A stretch of 64,000 bases of DNA, from assembly GCF_023546765.1 (NCBI RefSeq), contig NZ_CP097484.1, positions 1,758,501 through 1,822,500 of the forward strand, written 5' to 3'. The DNA comes from Methylobacterium tardum (GTDB lineage Bacteria > Pseudomonadota > Alphaproteobacteria > Rhizobiales > Beijerinckiaceae). Both the position numbers and the translations under genes were made by a program. Positions 11,170 through 19,628 of this stretch are shown piece after piece. Positions within the stretch are counted from its first letter, which is position 1. The number at the start of each line of letters is the position of its first letter. The notes under the pieces are model-generated. The model saw nothing but the letters and a program-made list of their open reading frames with translations, had not been told where the DNA came from and ran no database searches.

Positions 11170-12189
11170 TCAATCCGCAAAGCCCTCGAGCACGATCTTG
11201 CCCTTGGCCCGCCCGCTCTCGATCAGCGCGTGGGCCCGCCGCAGGTTCGCGGCGTCGATCCGGCCGTAATGCTCTCCCAGGGTGGTGCGCAGCCGCCCCG
11301 AATCAACGAGGCGGGCGACCTCGTCGAGGAGCGCGCCCTGGGCGGCGATGTCGGCGGTGGCGAACATCGAGCGCGTGAACATGAACTCCCAGTGCAGCGA
11401 CAGGCTCTTGCGCTTGAGGAGCCCGACATCGAGGCGCTCCGGATCGTCGATCAGGGCGAGGCGGCCCTGCGGGGCGATGAGATCCACGATCGCGGCGAGA
11501 TGGGCGTCGGTGTTGGTCGTGGAGAAGACCAGACCCGGCGCGCCGAGCCCCAGGGCCGCCACCTCCGCCGCCAGGGGCCTGGAATGGTCGACCACGTGGT
11601 GGGCGCCGAGGTCCCGGCACCATTGCGCCGTCTCGGGCCGCGACGCGGTGGCGATCACGGTGAGGTCGGTGAGCGCCCGGGCGAGCTGGATCGCCACCGA
11701 GCCGACGCCGCCCGCGCCGCCGACGATCAGGATCGCCGGGGCGGCCCCGGGCACGGGCTTTCCTGCGTCGAGACGGTCGAACAGGGTCTCCCAGGCGGTG
11801 ATTGCGGTGAGCGGCAGGGCGGCGGCCTGCGCCCAGTCGAGGCTCGCGGGCTTGTGCCCGACGATGCGGGCATCGACGCAATGGTACGCGGCGTTCGTCC
11901 CCGGCCGGGTGAGATCGCCCGCGTAGTACACGGCGTCGCCCGCGGCGAAGCCCGCGACCTCCGCGCCGGCGGCCACGACGGTGCCGGCCGCGTCCCAGCC
12001 CAGCACCTTGACGCCGCCCTCCTCCGGCGCGGCCCGACGCCGGACCTTGGTGTCGACCGGGTTCACCGAGACCGCCTCGACCTTCACCAGCAGGTCGCGC
12101 GGGCCGGGCTCGGGCTGCGGCAGGTCGCAATCGACCAGGGCTTCGGGATCGGTGATCGGCAGGGACTTGCGGTAGCCGACGGCGCGCAT
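11170..12189 (-). CDS. Zinc-type alcohol dehydrogenase-like / quinone oxidoreductase (MDR superfamily)
   Basis: A 339-residue medium-chain reductase: GroES-like N-terminus (SVNPVDTKVRRR, LGWDAAGTVVAAG), the bridge LPLTAITAWETLFDRL, and a Rossmann fold with ILIVGGAGGVGSVAIQLAR. The catalytic-zinc cysteine of true alcohol dehydrogenases is absent; the region matches the ZADH subgroup that reduces quinones or enones with NADPH. ATG 12189 has GAGGAG 7 bases upstream. It is transcribed with the cupin and diverges from an HxlR-family regulator 110 bases away, the arrangement of QorR/YodB-controlled quinone reductases. Likely role: detoxifying quinones or other electrophiles. Confidence 0.87.
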   Translation of the reverse strand: MRAVGYRKSLPITDPEALVDCDLPQPEPGPRDLLVKVEAVSVNPVDTKVRRRAAPEEGGVKVLGWDAAGTVVAAGAEVAGFAAGDAVYYAGDLTRPGTNAAYHCVDARIVGHKPASLDWAQAAALPLTAITAWETLFDRLDAGKPVPGAAPAILIVGGAGGVGSVAIQLARALTDLTVIATASRPETAQWCRDLGAHHVVDHSRPLAAEVAALGLGAPGLVFSTTNTDAHLAAIVDLIAPQGRLALIDDPERLDVGLLKRKSLSLHWEFMFTRSMFATADIAAQGALLDEVARLVDSGRLRTTLGEHYGRIDAANLRRAHALIESGRAKGKIVLEGFAD

Positions 12190-12267
12190 CGTGATCTCCT
12201 CGAGCTGTCGCCGCAGGAGATGCCGCCCGCCTTCACGGACCGCAAGTACGCACATAAAACGCCAATA

Positions 12268-12283
12268 GTACCGAAAACGATAC
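12268..12283. promoter_or_regulatory. Candidate HxlR operator in the divergent promoter
   Basis: Imperfect dyad GTAcCG-AAAA-CGaTAC (5 of 6 arm positions pair), the only clear dyad in the 110-base gap between the oxidoreductase and the HxlR regulator. It lies about 17 bases before the regulator start and about 80 bases before the oxidoreductase start, so a bound regulator could block both promoters. Confidence 0.45.
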
Positions 12284-12299
12284 CGTCGGAGACATCGCC

Positions 12300-12659
12300 A
12301 TGCCGCGCACCCGCCATCACACCGGCGCCTGCAGCCCCGGCTGCGCCGTCGAGGCGACCCTCCGGTTCATCGACGGCAAGTGGAAGGGCGTGATCCTCTA
12401 TCACCTGCTGGAAGGGACTCTGCGGTTCAACGAGATCCGCCGGCGGCTGACCAGCGTGACCCAGCGCATGCTCACGAACCAGCTGCGCGAAATGGAGGCG
12501 GACGGCCTGATCACCCGGACGGTCTACGCTCAAGTCCCGCCCAAGGTCGAATACAGCCTGACGGCGCGCGGGCGCTCCCTGGAACCGGTCATCCGCGCCC
12601 TGAAGACCTGGGGTGACCTGCACGCCGATCAGGCAGCGACCGTCCACGACGCCGCTTGA
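12300..12659 (+). CDS. HxlR-family winged-helix regulator, probably redox-sensing
   Basis: A 119-residue protein with the HxlR core: IDGKWKGVILYHLLEGTLRFNEI (DNA-binding helices), RRRLTSVTQRMLTNQLREME (recognition helix) and a wing ending PPKVEYSLTARG. The N-terminus carries Cys13 and Cys17 in ACSPGCAVEATL. HxlR proteins such as YodB and QorR sense quinones or disulfide stress through an N-terminal cysteine and regulate a neighbouring quinone reductase. The divergent MDR oxidoreductase makes that role likely here. It is preceded by a dyad that could be its autoregulatory operator. Confidence 0.9.
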   Translation: MPRTRHHTGACSPGCAVEATLRFIDGKWKGVILYHLLEGTLRFNEIRRRLTSVTQRMLTNQLREMEADGLITRTVYAQVPPKVEYSLTARGRSLEPVIRALKTWGDLHADQAATVHDAA

Positions 12660-12760
12660 TTGGGCAGATCGAGCCGGCGACGGCGGCAAACCTATAACGG
12701 GTTCTTTAAGACTTGGCCGGATGGTGGATCGTCTCCTTTCGGACACTTCCAGATCCACCG

Positions 12761-14809
12761 ATGCCGATCCTCGCCTCGCTCCGCGCCCGCATCCTGGCGG
12801 TGGCGCTCGCCCCGTGCCTCGCCTTCGCGGGGGCGGCGGGCCTCGCGGTGTCGGACCAGTGGGCGCGGCGGGCCGAGATGGACCGGGTCGAGAGCCTGGT
12901 CGGCCTCGCCTCGCGGATCAGCGCCTTCGTGCACGAGGCCCAGCGCGAGCGCGGCGCCTCCAGCCTGTTCCTGAGCGCGAAGGGCGCGCAGTTCGGGCCG
13001 GAACTGGGGACCCAGCGCGGGCGCACCGACACGGCGCTGGCCGGCCTGCCCGAGGCCATGGCGGGCGCGACCGGCTTCGGCCCGGTCTTCGCGGCCCGCG
13101 CCAGGGGGTTCACCACGGCGCTGGCCGGGCTCGCGGCGCAGCGCCGGGCCATCGATGCCCTCGGCCCGAGCGCGCCGCAGGCGGCCGCCTTCTACACCGG
13201 CCTGATCGGCGAGGGGCTCGGCCTGGTGCGGGCGATGGGCGGGGTGATCGGCGAGGCCGGCCTCGCCGCCCGGGCGAACGCCTACGCGGCCTTCCTGGCG
13301 CTCAAGGAGGCCGCGGGTCAGGAGCGGGCCGCCGTCTCGGCCGCCTTCGCGTCCGGCAGCCTGGACCTCGCGGCCGCGCGCCGGCTCGTCACGCTCTCGG
13401 CCGAGCAGGCGACCCATGCCGCCCTGTTCCGGGCCGGGGCCGAGGCCGGACAGGCGGCCCTGCTCGACGCCGCCGAGGCGACCGAGCCGGCTCGGGAGGT
13501 GGCGCGCCTGCGCGAGGGCGCGCAGGCAACGATGCCGGGGACGCCACTGGCCTTCCGCGACGCGCCCGCCTGGTTCCGCCTCGCCACGCAGCGGATCGAC
13601 GCCCTGAAGGGCGTGGAGGACCGGCTGACCGCCGACCTCGTGGCGGCCGCGGGCGCGGTGCGCGCGCGGGCCGACCGGATGCTGACCCTCTGGATCGCCG
13701 GAGGGCTCGTCCTGTTCGCGCTCTCGGCCGGCCTCGCGGCCTGGCTCGGCACCGCGATAGCCCGGCCGCTGACCCGGATGGCGCGGGTGCTGACCGCGAT
13801 CGGCCGCGACGCGGGAACGGAGGATCTGGCGATCCCGTCCGGCGGCCCGCGCGAAGTCCGGGCGATCGCCGCCGCCGCGCTCGCCTTCCGCGACAGCGTC
13901 GCCGAGCGCCGGGCGGCCCGGGCCGCGCAGGAGCGGCTCGCCGCCGAGACCCGCGCCGCCCAGCAGGTGGCTGCCCGCGGCCTCGCCGACAGCTTCGAGC
14001 GCCAGGTCGGCGGCATCGTGGCGGCGGTCTCGGCGGCGGCCGGACGGCTGGAGGCCGCCGCGCACGGCATGGCCCGGGCCGCGCAGGACACGACCGATCT
14101 CAGCCGCACAGTCGCAGAATCCGCGGATTCCGCCGCGCGCTCGGCCGACACGGTGGCGGCAGCCACCGAGGAGCTCACCGCCTCGGTGCGGGAGATCGGC
14201 GTGCAGGTCGGGGCCTCGGCCGACCTCGCCGCCGCGGCGACCCGGGATGCGGACGGAATGGCCGGGGAGGTGCACCGCCTCGCCCAGGCCGCCGGCAGCA
14301 TCGGGGAGATCGTCGCGATGATCTCGCAGATCGCCGGCCAGACGAACCTTCTGGCGCTCAACGCCACCATCGAGGCGGCGCGCGCGGGCGAGGCTGGCCG
14401 CGGCTTCGCGGTGGTGGCTGCCGAGGTGAAGCACCTCGCCGAGCAGACGGCTCAGGCCACCGAGGAGATCGCCGCCAAGGTCGCGGAGATCACCGGATCG
14501 ACGGAGGCCTCGGTCCGGTCCATCGGCGGCATCACCGAGGTGATCCGCACCCTGGCGCGGATCGGCGCCGAGATCGCCGCCATGGTCGAGCAGCAGGGCG
14601 CCGCGACCGCGGAGATCGCCCGGACCACCGCACAGACCTCGCAGGACACCGGCGGGGTCTCGAAGCACATGGCGGGCGTCGGCGCGGCGGCCGGAACGGC
14701 GAGCCAGGGCTCGGCCCAGGTGCTCCAGGCGGCCGGCGACCTCTCCCGGCAGGCGGGCGACCTGCGCGGCGCGGTGGAGGATTTCCTGGCCCAGGTCCGG
14801 GCGGCCTGA
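12761..14809 (+). CDS. Methyl-accepting chemotaxis protein with a periplasmic NIT domain
   Basis: About 682 residues. A transmembrane helix near the start ([20 protein letters not shown]) leads into a NIT (nitrate/nitrite-sensing-like) domain with the typical [15 protein letters not shown] segment. A second helix ([20 protein letters not shown]) precedes a HAMP domain, and the cytoplasmic signalling tip contains [20 protein letters not shown]. It should sense a periplasmic ligand and control CheA; no che genes are adjacent. The ATG at 12761 is preferred over an upstream TTG at 12713 because it places the first helix at the N-terminus. A multi-hairpin repeat follows the stop. Confidence 0.93.
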   Translation: MPILASLRARILAVALAPCLAFAGAAGLAVSDQWARRAEMDRVESLVGLASRISAFVHEAQRERGASSLFLSAKGAQFGPELGTQRGRTDTALAGLPEAMAGATGFGPVFAARARGFTTALAGLAAQRRAIDALGPSAPQAAAFYTGLIGEGLGLVRAMGGVIGEAGLAARANAYAAFLALKEAAGQERAAVSAAFASGSLDLAAARRLVTLSAEQATHAALFRAGAEAGQAALLDAAEATEPAREVARLREGAQATMPGTPLAFRDAPAWFRLATQRIDALKGVEDRLTADLVAAAGAVRARADRMLTLWIAGGLVLFALSAGLAAWLGTAIARPLTRMARVLTAIGRDAGTEDLAIPSGGPREVRAIAAAALAFRDSVAERRAARAAQERLAAETRAAQQVAARGLADSFERQVGGIVAAVSAAAGRLEAAAHGMARAAQDTTDLSRTVAESADSAARSADTVAAATEELTASVREIGVQVGASADLAAAATRDADGMAGEVHRLAQAAGSIGEIVAMISQIAGQTNLLALNATIEAARAGEAGRGFAVVAAEVKHLAEQTAQATEEIAAKVAEITGSTEASVRSIGGITEVIRTLARIGAEIAAMVEQQGAATAEIARTTAQTSQDTGGVSKHMAGVGAAAGTASQGSAQVLQAAGDLSRQAGDLRGAVEDFLAQVRAA

Positions 14810-14821
14810 GGACGGGATTTT

Positions 14822-14907
14822 CGGAGGGCTCGGCCCTTCGGCGGGGTGTCGGGGGCGCCCCGACATCCGGGCCGCGCCCGCGAAAGGTCTCGGCCTTTCG
14901 AAACCGG
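14822..14907. repeat. Multi-hairpin dispersed element, copy 1
   Basis: Starts just after the chemoreceptor stop. Successive short stems: GAAGGGC-type (GGAGGGCTCGGCCCTTCGG), then GTCGGGGGCGCCCCGAC, then CGAAAGGTCTCGGCCTTTCG. Related elements lie at 15846-15945, 33783-33840 and 36245-36361. Confidence 0.7.
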
Positions 14908-14914
14908 ACTGTCC

Positions 14915-15772
14915 CTACGCGGCGAGGCCGAGCCCGAGGAGCCGGTCGGCGTTGCGCCAGAGGGCGGCGTCCAGGGCCTCCTCGGACAGGCCGAGGCCGC
15001 GGAAATCCGCGACGCCCTGGCCCATCGGGCGGAACGGGAACGAGGAGCCGAACAGGAACTGGTCCCTCATGAATCCGTTCGCCGCCTCGACGTAGAGGCC
15101 GCCGCCCGGCGCGAACGTGTACATGTCCGGCGAGACGAAGACGTTCTCGTTGCGGAACGCCACCGTCACCATGTCGGCGACGCGCGGGTAGAACCCGTGG
15201 CAGCACACGATCGGCAGCTTCGGAAAGGTCCGGGCGACCCGGTCGACCGCGAGCGGGTCGTTGAGGCGCAGGTCCGGCGTCGTCGGCCCCGACATCACGA
15301 AGGCCGGGACCTTGAGATCCTGGCACAGTTCGTAGAGCGGCATCAGGCGCTCGTCGTCGGCCGTCATGGCCTCGCGGTAGAAGCCGGCATCGAGGTTGAT
15401 GCCCTTGAAGCCGAGCTCGGTCACGGCGCGCCGCGCCTCCGCGACCGCGGCCTTGCGGCCGAGCTTCACCGGATCCACCGAGGCGATGCCGATCAGGCGC
15501 TTCGGGTCATGCCGGGCGGCCTCCGCCAGCGCGTCGTTCGTGATCCGCACGCCCGGCACCGAGCGGGCGACCATGACGGCGACATCGATGCCGGCGCCGT
15601 CCATCTCGGCGCGGAAGCCCGCGATCGTCGTGCCGCGGGTGAAGTGCTCCACCTCCCGGCTGCCGACCCGGGCGTTCAGCCAGCGGGCGACGCCGAATTC
15701 CGGCGTGTCGGGCTCGGCGCCGAAGAACCGGTGCAGGAAGGTCGGCCGGCTGCGCATGTCCACGACGGGCAT
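14915..15772 (-). CDS. Amidohydrolase_2-family metal-dependent hydrolase/decarboxylase
   Basis: A 285-residue TIM-barrel protein of the amidohydrolase-2 (ACMSD-like) family. Recognisable blocks are LIGIASVDPVKLG, GFKGINLDAGFY, LPIVCCHGFYPRV (barrel histidine) and LFGSSFPFRPMGQGV near the C-terminus, where related enzymes have the catalytic Asp block (GSDxP). The N-terminal metal motif DxHxH is altered (VVDMRSRPTF), so metal binding may differ. Start ATG 15772 has GGAGAG 10 bases upstream. Multi-hairpin repeats flank it on both sides (14822-14907 and 15846-15945). It may act with the upstream MFS carrier on an aromatic or carboxylate substrate, but this is only proximity. Confidence 0.75.
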   Translation of the reverse strand: MPVVDMRSRPTFLHRFFGAEPDTPEFGVARWLNARVGSREVEHFTRGTTIAGFRAEMDGAGIDVAVMVARSVPGVRITNDALAEAARHDPKRLIGIASVDPVKLGRKAAVAEARRAVTELGFKGINLDAGFYREAMTADDERLMPLYELCQDLKVPAFVMSGPTTPDLRLNDPLAVDRVARTFPKLPIVCCHGFYPRVADMVTVAFRNENVFVSPDMYTFAPGGGLYVEAANGFMRDQFLFGSSFPFRPMGQGVADFRGLGLSEEALDAALWRNADRLLGLGLAA

Positions 15773-15845
15773 TTTTTGCGACTCTCCGATGAGGCTGGGG
15801 GATCGTCGGGTGTGTACGGCCAAGTCCGGGGTTTTAAAAAGTCCC

Positions 15846-15945
15846 GGGTTTCCAAAGGGCCGGCGGGCCCTTTGGCGGGGTGTCGGGGCGGAGCCCCGAC
15901 GGGCAGGGCTTCGCCCTGTCCCGGACCTCTCGAAACCGGTCTTGT
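15846..15945. repeat. Multi-hairpin dispersed element, copy 2
   Basis: Three strong stems in tandem: CCAAAGGGCC/GGCCCTTTGG, GTCGGGGCG/CGCCCCGAC-like (TCGGGGCGGAGCCCCGA) and GGGCAGGGC/GCCCTGTCC, followed by a CGAAACCGGT tail. It sits between the stop of the MFS gene and the start of the amidohydrolase gene, both on the minus strand. Confidence 0.75.
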
Positions 15946-15996
15946 TCGGTCAAGACCTTGGAGCCGCTCGGCCCGACCGCGTGAAGCCGGCCACCA

Positions 15997-17427
15997 TCAG
16001 TGCGAGACGGCCTCCAGCACCTTGCCGCGGGTCTCGACACCGAGGATCAGGACCAGCAGGGCGGCGATTAGGAAGCCACCCGCGCCGACCTGGAAGGCGG
16101 TGGCCGGGCCGTGGTCACGCACCAGCACCGGCACGATCATCGGCCCCAGGATCGCGCCGATCCGCCCGAAGGCCGAGGCGAATCCGGCACCCGTGGCCCT
16201 GGCCCGGGTCGGATACAGTTCCGGCGTGTAGGCGTAGAGGCAACTCCACATGCCGAACATGAAGAACTGCATGACGAAGCCGGCGACGAACAGCCACGTC
16301 ACCGCGACCCCCGCGACGGTCAGCACCGCGTCCCCGCCGGCATTGCCGTAGAGGTAGGCCGACGCCGCCGCGCAGACCAGGAACAGGGCGGTGGTGGGCT
16401 TGCGGCCGGCCCGCTCGAGCAGCAGCGCCGCCGCCGCGAAGCCCGGGATGCCGCCGAGCGTGATCAGGGTGACGAAGCCCACCGAGCCGACGATCGAGAA
16501 GCCGCGCTCCTTGAGCAGCACGGCGATCCAGGAATTGAGCCCGAAGAAGCCGATCAGCGCGAAGAACCACAGGCCGAACGCCATCACGGTGCGCAGCCGG
16601 TATTCGGGCGCGAACAGGGTCGCGACGGCGCCGAGCCGCGGGGCGGGCCTCACCGCGGCCACGGCCATCGTGGCGGGGACCGGGGGCAGGGGCCGGCCGG
16701 TGGCGCGTTCCACGGCCCGCTCCATCGTGGCCATCACGGCCTCCGCCTCCGCTCCGCGTCCGGCCTCGGCGAGCCAGCGGGGCGATTCCGGCATGGACCG
16801 GCGGACCGCCAGCATCACCAGCGACAGCAGCCCCACCACCACGAAGGCCCAGCGCCAGCCGAGATAGGGCAGCACGAAGAAGCTGATCGCCCCCGACAGG
16901 ACGTAGCCCACCGCCCAGAACCCCTCCATGATCGCGATGTACTTGCCGCGCACGGAGGCGGGGACGATCTCCGAGACCATGGCCTGGGCCACCGGCGCCT
17001 CGCCGCCGACCCCGGCGCCGATCAGGAAGCGGCAGGCCATCAGCACGGGCAGGCTCCAGGCCGCCGCCGCCGCGAGGCTCGCCAGTCCCCAGACCACCAT
17101 GGTCACCTGGAACACCGCCTTGCGGCCGAACCGGTCGGAGGCGGTGCCGGCCAGGATGTTGCCCACGAGCTGGCCCGCGAAGGTCATGGCGGCGAGCTGG
17201 CCGGCCTCCGTGGGGGTCAGGCCGAACGCCACCACGATCGAGCCGAGCAGGAAGGTCAGGAGCGCCACGTCGATCTGGTCGGCGAGCCACGCGGAGGCGA
17301 TGATCGCGAAGATCCTGCGCTGGTAGCCCGACATGGGCAGCCGCTCCAGACGGGCGGCGATATCGGAGACGCGCGGCCGCGCGTCCTCCTGAGGGCGGGC
17401 GGCCGGGATGTCGACGGTGGGTGGCAC
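15997..17427 (-). CDS. MFS transporter, sugar/aromatic-acid symporter type
   Basis: A 476-residue inner-membrane carrier with about 12 helices in two bundles. The signature GTASDRFGRKAVF follows helix 2, and PESPRWLAEAGRGAEAEAVM marks the central loop of the sugar-porter group. The second-half motif PELYPTRARATGAGFASAFGR is also typical. Relatives carry metabolites such as niacin, shikimate-like acids or sugars; the substrate is not evident. Translation starts with GTG at 17427, preceded by GGAGGA about 12 bases away. The ~40 residues before the first helix are polar. The amidohydrolase gene lies downstream on the same strand, separated by a hairpin-rich repeat. Confidence 0.9.
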   Translation of the reverse strand: MPPTVDIPAARPQEDARPRVSDIAARLERLPMSGYQRRIFAIIASAWLADQIDVALLTFLLGSIVVAFGLTPTEAGQLAAMTFAGQLVGNILAGTASDRFGRKAVFQVTMVVWGLASLAAAAAWSLPVLMACRFLIGAGVGGEAPVAQAMVSEIVPASVRGKYIAIMEGFWAVGYVLSGAISFFVLPYLGWRWAFVVVGLLSLVMLAVRRSMPESPRWLAEAGRGAEAEAVMATMERAVERATGRPLPPVPATMAVAAVRPAPRLGAVATLFAPEYRLRTVMAFGLWFFALIGFFGLNSWIAVLLKERGFSIVGSVGFVTLITLGGIPGFAAAALLLERAGRKPTTALFLVCAAASAYLYGNAGGDAVLTVAGVAVTWLFVAGFVMQFFMFGMWSCLYAYTPELYPTRARATGAGFASAFGRIGAILGPMIVPVLVRDHGPATAFQVGAGGFLIAALLVLILGVETRGKVLEAVSH

Positions 17428-17626
17428 GGCGGGCTCTCGTCCTCCGCGCCCCGGACCGTCCCGGGGCGCTCGTGGCGACCCGGTACATCACCCCCGGCCG
17501 CCGGAACAGGGATAGGGGCGAGGGCAGGAACCGCCAGGCGGGACTGAATTGGGTCGCCGCGGAGGGGCGCCATCGTCGCGCAGATCCATCCCGGCGGCTG
17601 AGCGCGCGGGTCCCGGAGCAGTCCGA

Positions 17627-17881
17627 TCAGTCGGGAATTGCGAAGCCGATCGACAGGCTCAGGGCGGCGACGGCGGTCAGGGCCACGGCGGCCTGCCGGA
17701 CCTGATACCAGCGGGCGCTGCGCGCGCGCTCCTCCGGGCTGGCACCCAGATGCAGCTCGTCGTCGAACCCCTTCACGAAGGCGTCGAAGTTCGGGAAGGC
17801 CCGCCGGGCGAGCCACACCCAGACCAAGAGGGCGAACAGGCTCAAAGCCCAGCCCCCGTAGGTCAATGTATCGTCCAGCAT
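17627..17881 (-). CDS. Small membrane protein of unknown function
   Basis: An 84-residue protein with two transmembrane helices: WALSLFALLVWVWLARRAF near the N-terminus and AAVALTAVAALSLSIGFAI at the C-terminus, joined by a charged loop. ATG 17881 has GAGGG about 10 bases upstream; a GTG three codons earlier is an alternative. I do not recognise the family. It is on the same strand as the MFS gene but about 200 bases from it. Confidence 0.6.
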   Translation of the reverse strand: MLDDTLTYGGWALSLFALLVWVWLARRAFPNFDAFVKGFDDELHLGASPEERARSARWYQVRQAAVALTAVAALSLSIGFAIPD

Positions 17882-18043
17882 CCGGCGCACGCCCTCAAGG
17901 CTACGCCCCCCTCGCCAGTCACTCTACGGCAGGTTGCAGATATTGACTAGGTAGAGCGACCAGCTCCGCTGCCGCTTCCGTGTTTCCGGATGTATCCGGG
18001 CGGCAGACAGGCACTGACCCGGACTTGTGTCCCGGACGCCGCC

Positions 18044-18889
18044 TCAAGCCGGAATCCGGCCCAGGGCGTAGAGGGTGATGGCCGCCGCGTTCGAGACGTT
18101 GAGGCTGCGGATCGCCCCCGAGAACGGGATCCGGGCCAGGACGTCGCAGCAGCTCCGGGTGCGCTCGCGCAGGCCCTTGCCCTCGGCACCCAGCACGATC
18201 ACCAGCGGCCGGGCGACCGTCAGCGCGTCGAGGCTTTCGGGCGCGTCGGAGTCGAGACCGACCCGCGTGAAGCCGCGCTCGCCCAAGGCGATCAGCGCCT
18301 CGGCGAGGTTCCGGACGGTCACGAACGGCACGTGCTCAAGGCCGCCGGAGGCGGATTTCGCCAGGACCCCGGTGGCGCCCGGTGCGTGCCGTGCCGTGGT
18401 GACGATCCCCGCCACCCCGAAGGCCGCGGCGGTGCGCACGATCGCCCCGACATTGTGCGGGTCGGTGATCTGGTCGAGCGCCAGCAGCAGGGCGTCGGCG
18501 GGCAGGTCGTCGAGGCCGGGGGCGGGCAGGGCCTCCGCCTCGAGATACAGGCCCTGGTGGACCGCGTCGGGCCCGAGCAGCCGGCCGATCTCGCTCGGCC
18601 GCACCAGTTCGGGGGTGATCCGCAGGGCGCCACCGAACTCCGCCTCGAGCCGCGCCGCCGCATTCTCGGTGGCCAGCAGGCGGTGCAGCCCGCGCGCGGC
18701 GTTGCCCAGAGCCTGCACCACCGGGTGCCAGCCGTAGAGCACGGCGGATCCGTCTGCGCCGGCTTGGTTTCCGGCTCGGCCGCCGGCGTCCCGCCGGGAA
18801 CCCGCCGAAAAGGGCCGGTGTCCGGGCCGTGAGCCCGGCCGGTGCGGGCGGCCCTGCGGCGGGCGTCCGTCGTTGCGGCGGTCGGTCAT
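18044..18889 (-). CDS. rlmB: RlmB-type 23S rRNA (guanosine-2'-O) methyltransferase, SpoU/TrmH family
   Basis: A 281-residue SPOUT methyltransferase. It has the N-terminal substrate-binding domain (VLYGWHPVVQALGN) and the three SpoU motifs: LDQITDPHNVGAIVRTAAAF, VIVLGAEGKGLRER and SLNVSNAAAITLY, which form the trefoil-knot SAM site. RlmB methylates G2251 of 23S rRNA; the family also contains tRNA methylases, so the target is inferred. The first ~40 residues are Arg/Gly/Pro-rich and basic, as in alphaproteobacterial homologues. ATG 18889 is chosen because no family similarity exists upstream. The upstream region contains the iteron origin. Confidence 0.9.
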   Translation of the reverse strand: MTDRRNDGRPPQGRPHRPGSRPGHRPFSAGSRRDAGGRAGNQAGADGSAVLYGWHPVVQALGNAARGLHRLLATENAAARLEAEFGGALRITPELVRPSEIGRLLGPDAVHQGLYLEAEALPAPGLDDLPADALLLALDQITDPHNVGAIVRTAAAFGVAGIVTTARHAPGATGVLAKSASGGLEHVPFVTVRNLAEALIALGERGFTRVGLDSDAPESLDALTVARPLVIVLGAEGKGLRERTRSCCDVLARIPFSGAIRSLNVSNAAAITLYALGRIPA

Positions 18890-19055
18890 CGAAGCGCGAT
18901 CGGGAAGCGGGGCATCGGCACGGCCTTCTCTGGCGGGCCTGTCGGGAAGTCCCGACAAACCGGGCGGCATGGTCCGCGTCAAGCCGGATCCGCACGGACC
19001 GGCCTGACACCGCCCGAGACAGCCCTGCCGATCGGCCCCGCGACGCGGTCCGGAA

Positions 19056-19064
19056 TGTGGAAAA
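19056..19064 (-). promoter_or_regulatory. DnaA-box-like site 1
   Basis: Minus-strand TTTTCCACA differs at one position from the DnaA box TTATCCACA. It lies about 190 bases left of the first iteron. Confidence 0.4.
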
Positions 19065-19110
19065 ATCCTGGATATTCCCTTCCAACCATGTGCACGCCGC
19101 CGCGTCCGAC

Positions 19111-19130
19111 GTTCGTTCGTCAGAACGAAC
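19111..19130. repeat. Perfect inverted repeat upstream of the iterons
   Basis: GTTCGTT-CGTCAG-AACGAAC, seven-base arms with a six-base spacer. It is a plausible site for a dimeric repressor or initiator dimer, between rlmB and the iterons. Confidence 0.5.
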
Positions 19131-19242
19131 AGGCCCGTCCGCACTAGGAAAGTTATCTAGAAGAGTCTTTCAGAGAGTCAGTTCAGCAGGTTATATGGTG
19201 TGGCGAATTCGCGTTCCATCTCAGTGGCTTGATCGGGTTTCC

Positions 19243-19468
19243 CGTATCCCATTCTGCGCGATGGTGCATCGAACTCTGCGTGGCGGCGTATCGGAATCTG
19301 CGCGGGATCGGCGGGTCGGCGTATCGGAGTCTGCGCGGTCGCGTATCGGACTCGGCGCGGATTCCGGCTTGACGCGGTGGATAACGGGGACGGAACGGGC
19401 GGATCCCGGCGTATCGGACTCTGCGCGGGTCGAACAGGGCGAGGCGGCCCGTATGCAACTCTGCGCAG
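19243..19468 (+). repeat. Seven direct iterons, consensus CGTATCGGAnTCTGCGCGG
   Basis: Seven 19-bp direct repeats start at 19243, 19265, 19287, 19320, 19342, 19410 and 19450. Copies 3, 4 and 6 match the consensus exactly apart from the variable tenth base; copy 5 has one change (CTCGGCGCGG). Copies 1, 2 and 7 are more diverged (CGTATCCCATTC, TGCATCGAACTC, CGTATGCAACTC). Start-to-start distances of the first five are 22, 22, 33 and 22 bases, so they share a helix face. They precede a RepA-family gene and are probably its binding sites. Confidence 0.85.
19376..19384 (-). promoter_or_regulatory. DnaA-box-like site 2
   Basis: Minus-strand TTATCCACC matches eight of nine bases of the DnaA box TTATCCACA. 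It lies between iterons 5 and 6, exactly where the iteron spacing widens. Confidence 0.5.
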
Positions 19469-19628
19469 GCGGCCTCCTGTGCCGGCCGCACACCCTGCTT
19501 GGGGAAGCGTGGATTGCCGGGACAAGCCGGACCGGGCCGGGATCCCGGAGGCCGAATCGTGGCATGGCAGGATCGGGCCGCCCTCCCGTTCGCCGGAGGG
19601 GACCCCGTCTGACGCGGGCCGAGGGGCG

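Larger units (their letters stand above)
19056..19628. other. Putative iteron-type replication origin (oriV-like)
   Basis: The gap between rlmB and the RepA-type gene combines: DnaA-box-like sites (19056-19064, 19376-19384), a perfect 7-bp inverted repeat (19111-19130), a local A/T-rich stretch (about 19141-19200, with GTTATCTAG and GTTATATGG) and seven direct 19-bp iterons (19243-19468), followed by the initiator gene at 19629. This is the layout of iteron-regulated plasmid origins. The remaining sequence (18890-19055 and 19469-19628) contains no recognised gene. Function is inferred from arrangement only. Confidence 0.7.

Noticed and set aside
17891..18043. tRNA or small RNA beside rlmB
   Set aside because: No cloverleaf, T-loop GTTCRA block or CCA-type end could be found.
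19243..19468. CRISPR array
   Set aside because: Repeats are 19 bp with gaps of 3-49 bases that overlap helical spacing, there are no unique spacers of even length and no cas genes.
19056..19628. Main chromosomal oriC with dnaA
   Set aside because: Only two DnaA-box-like sites are visible, there is no dnaA, gidA or parAB nearby, and the adjacent initiator is a plasmid RepA. An iteron origin explains the features better.
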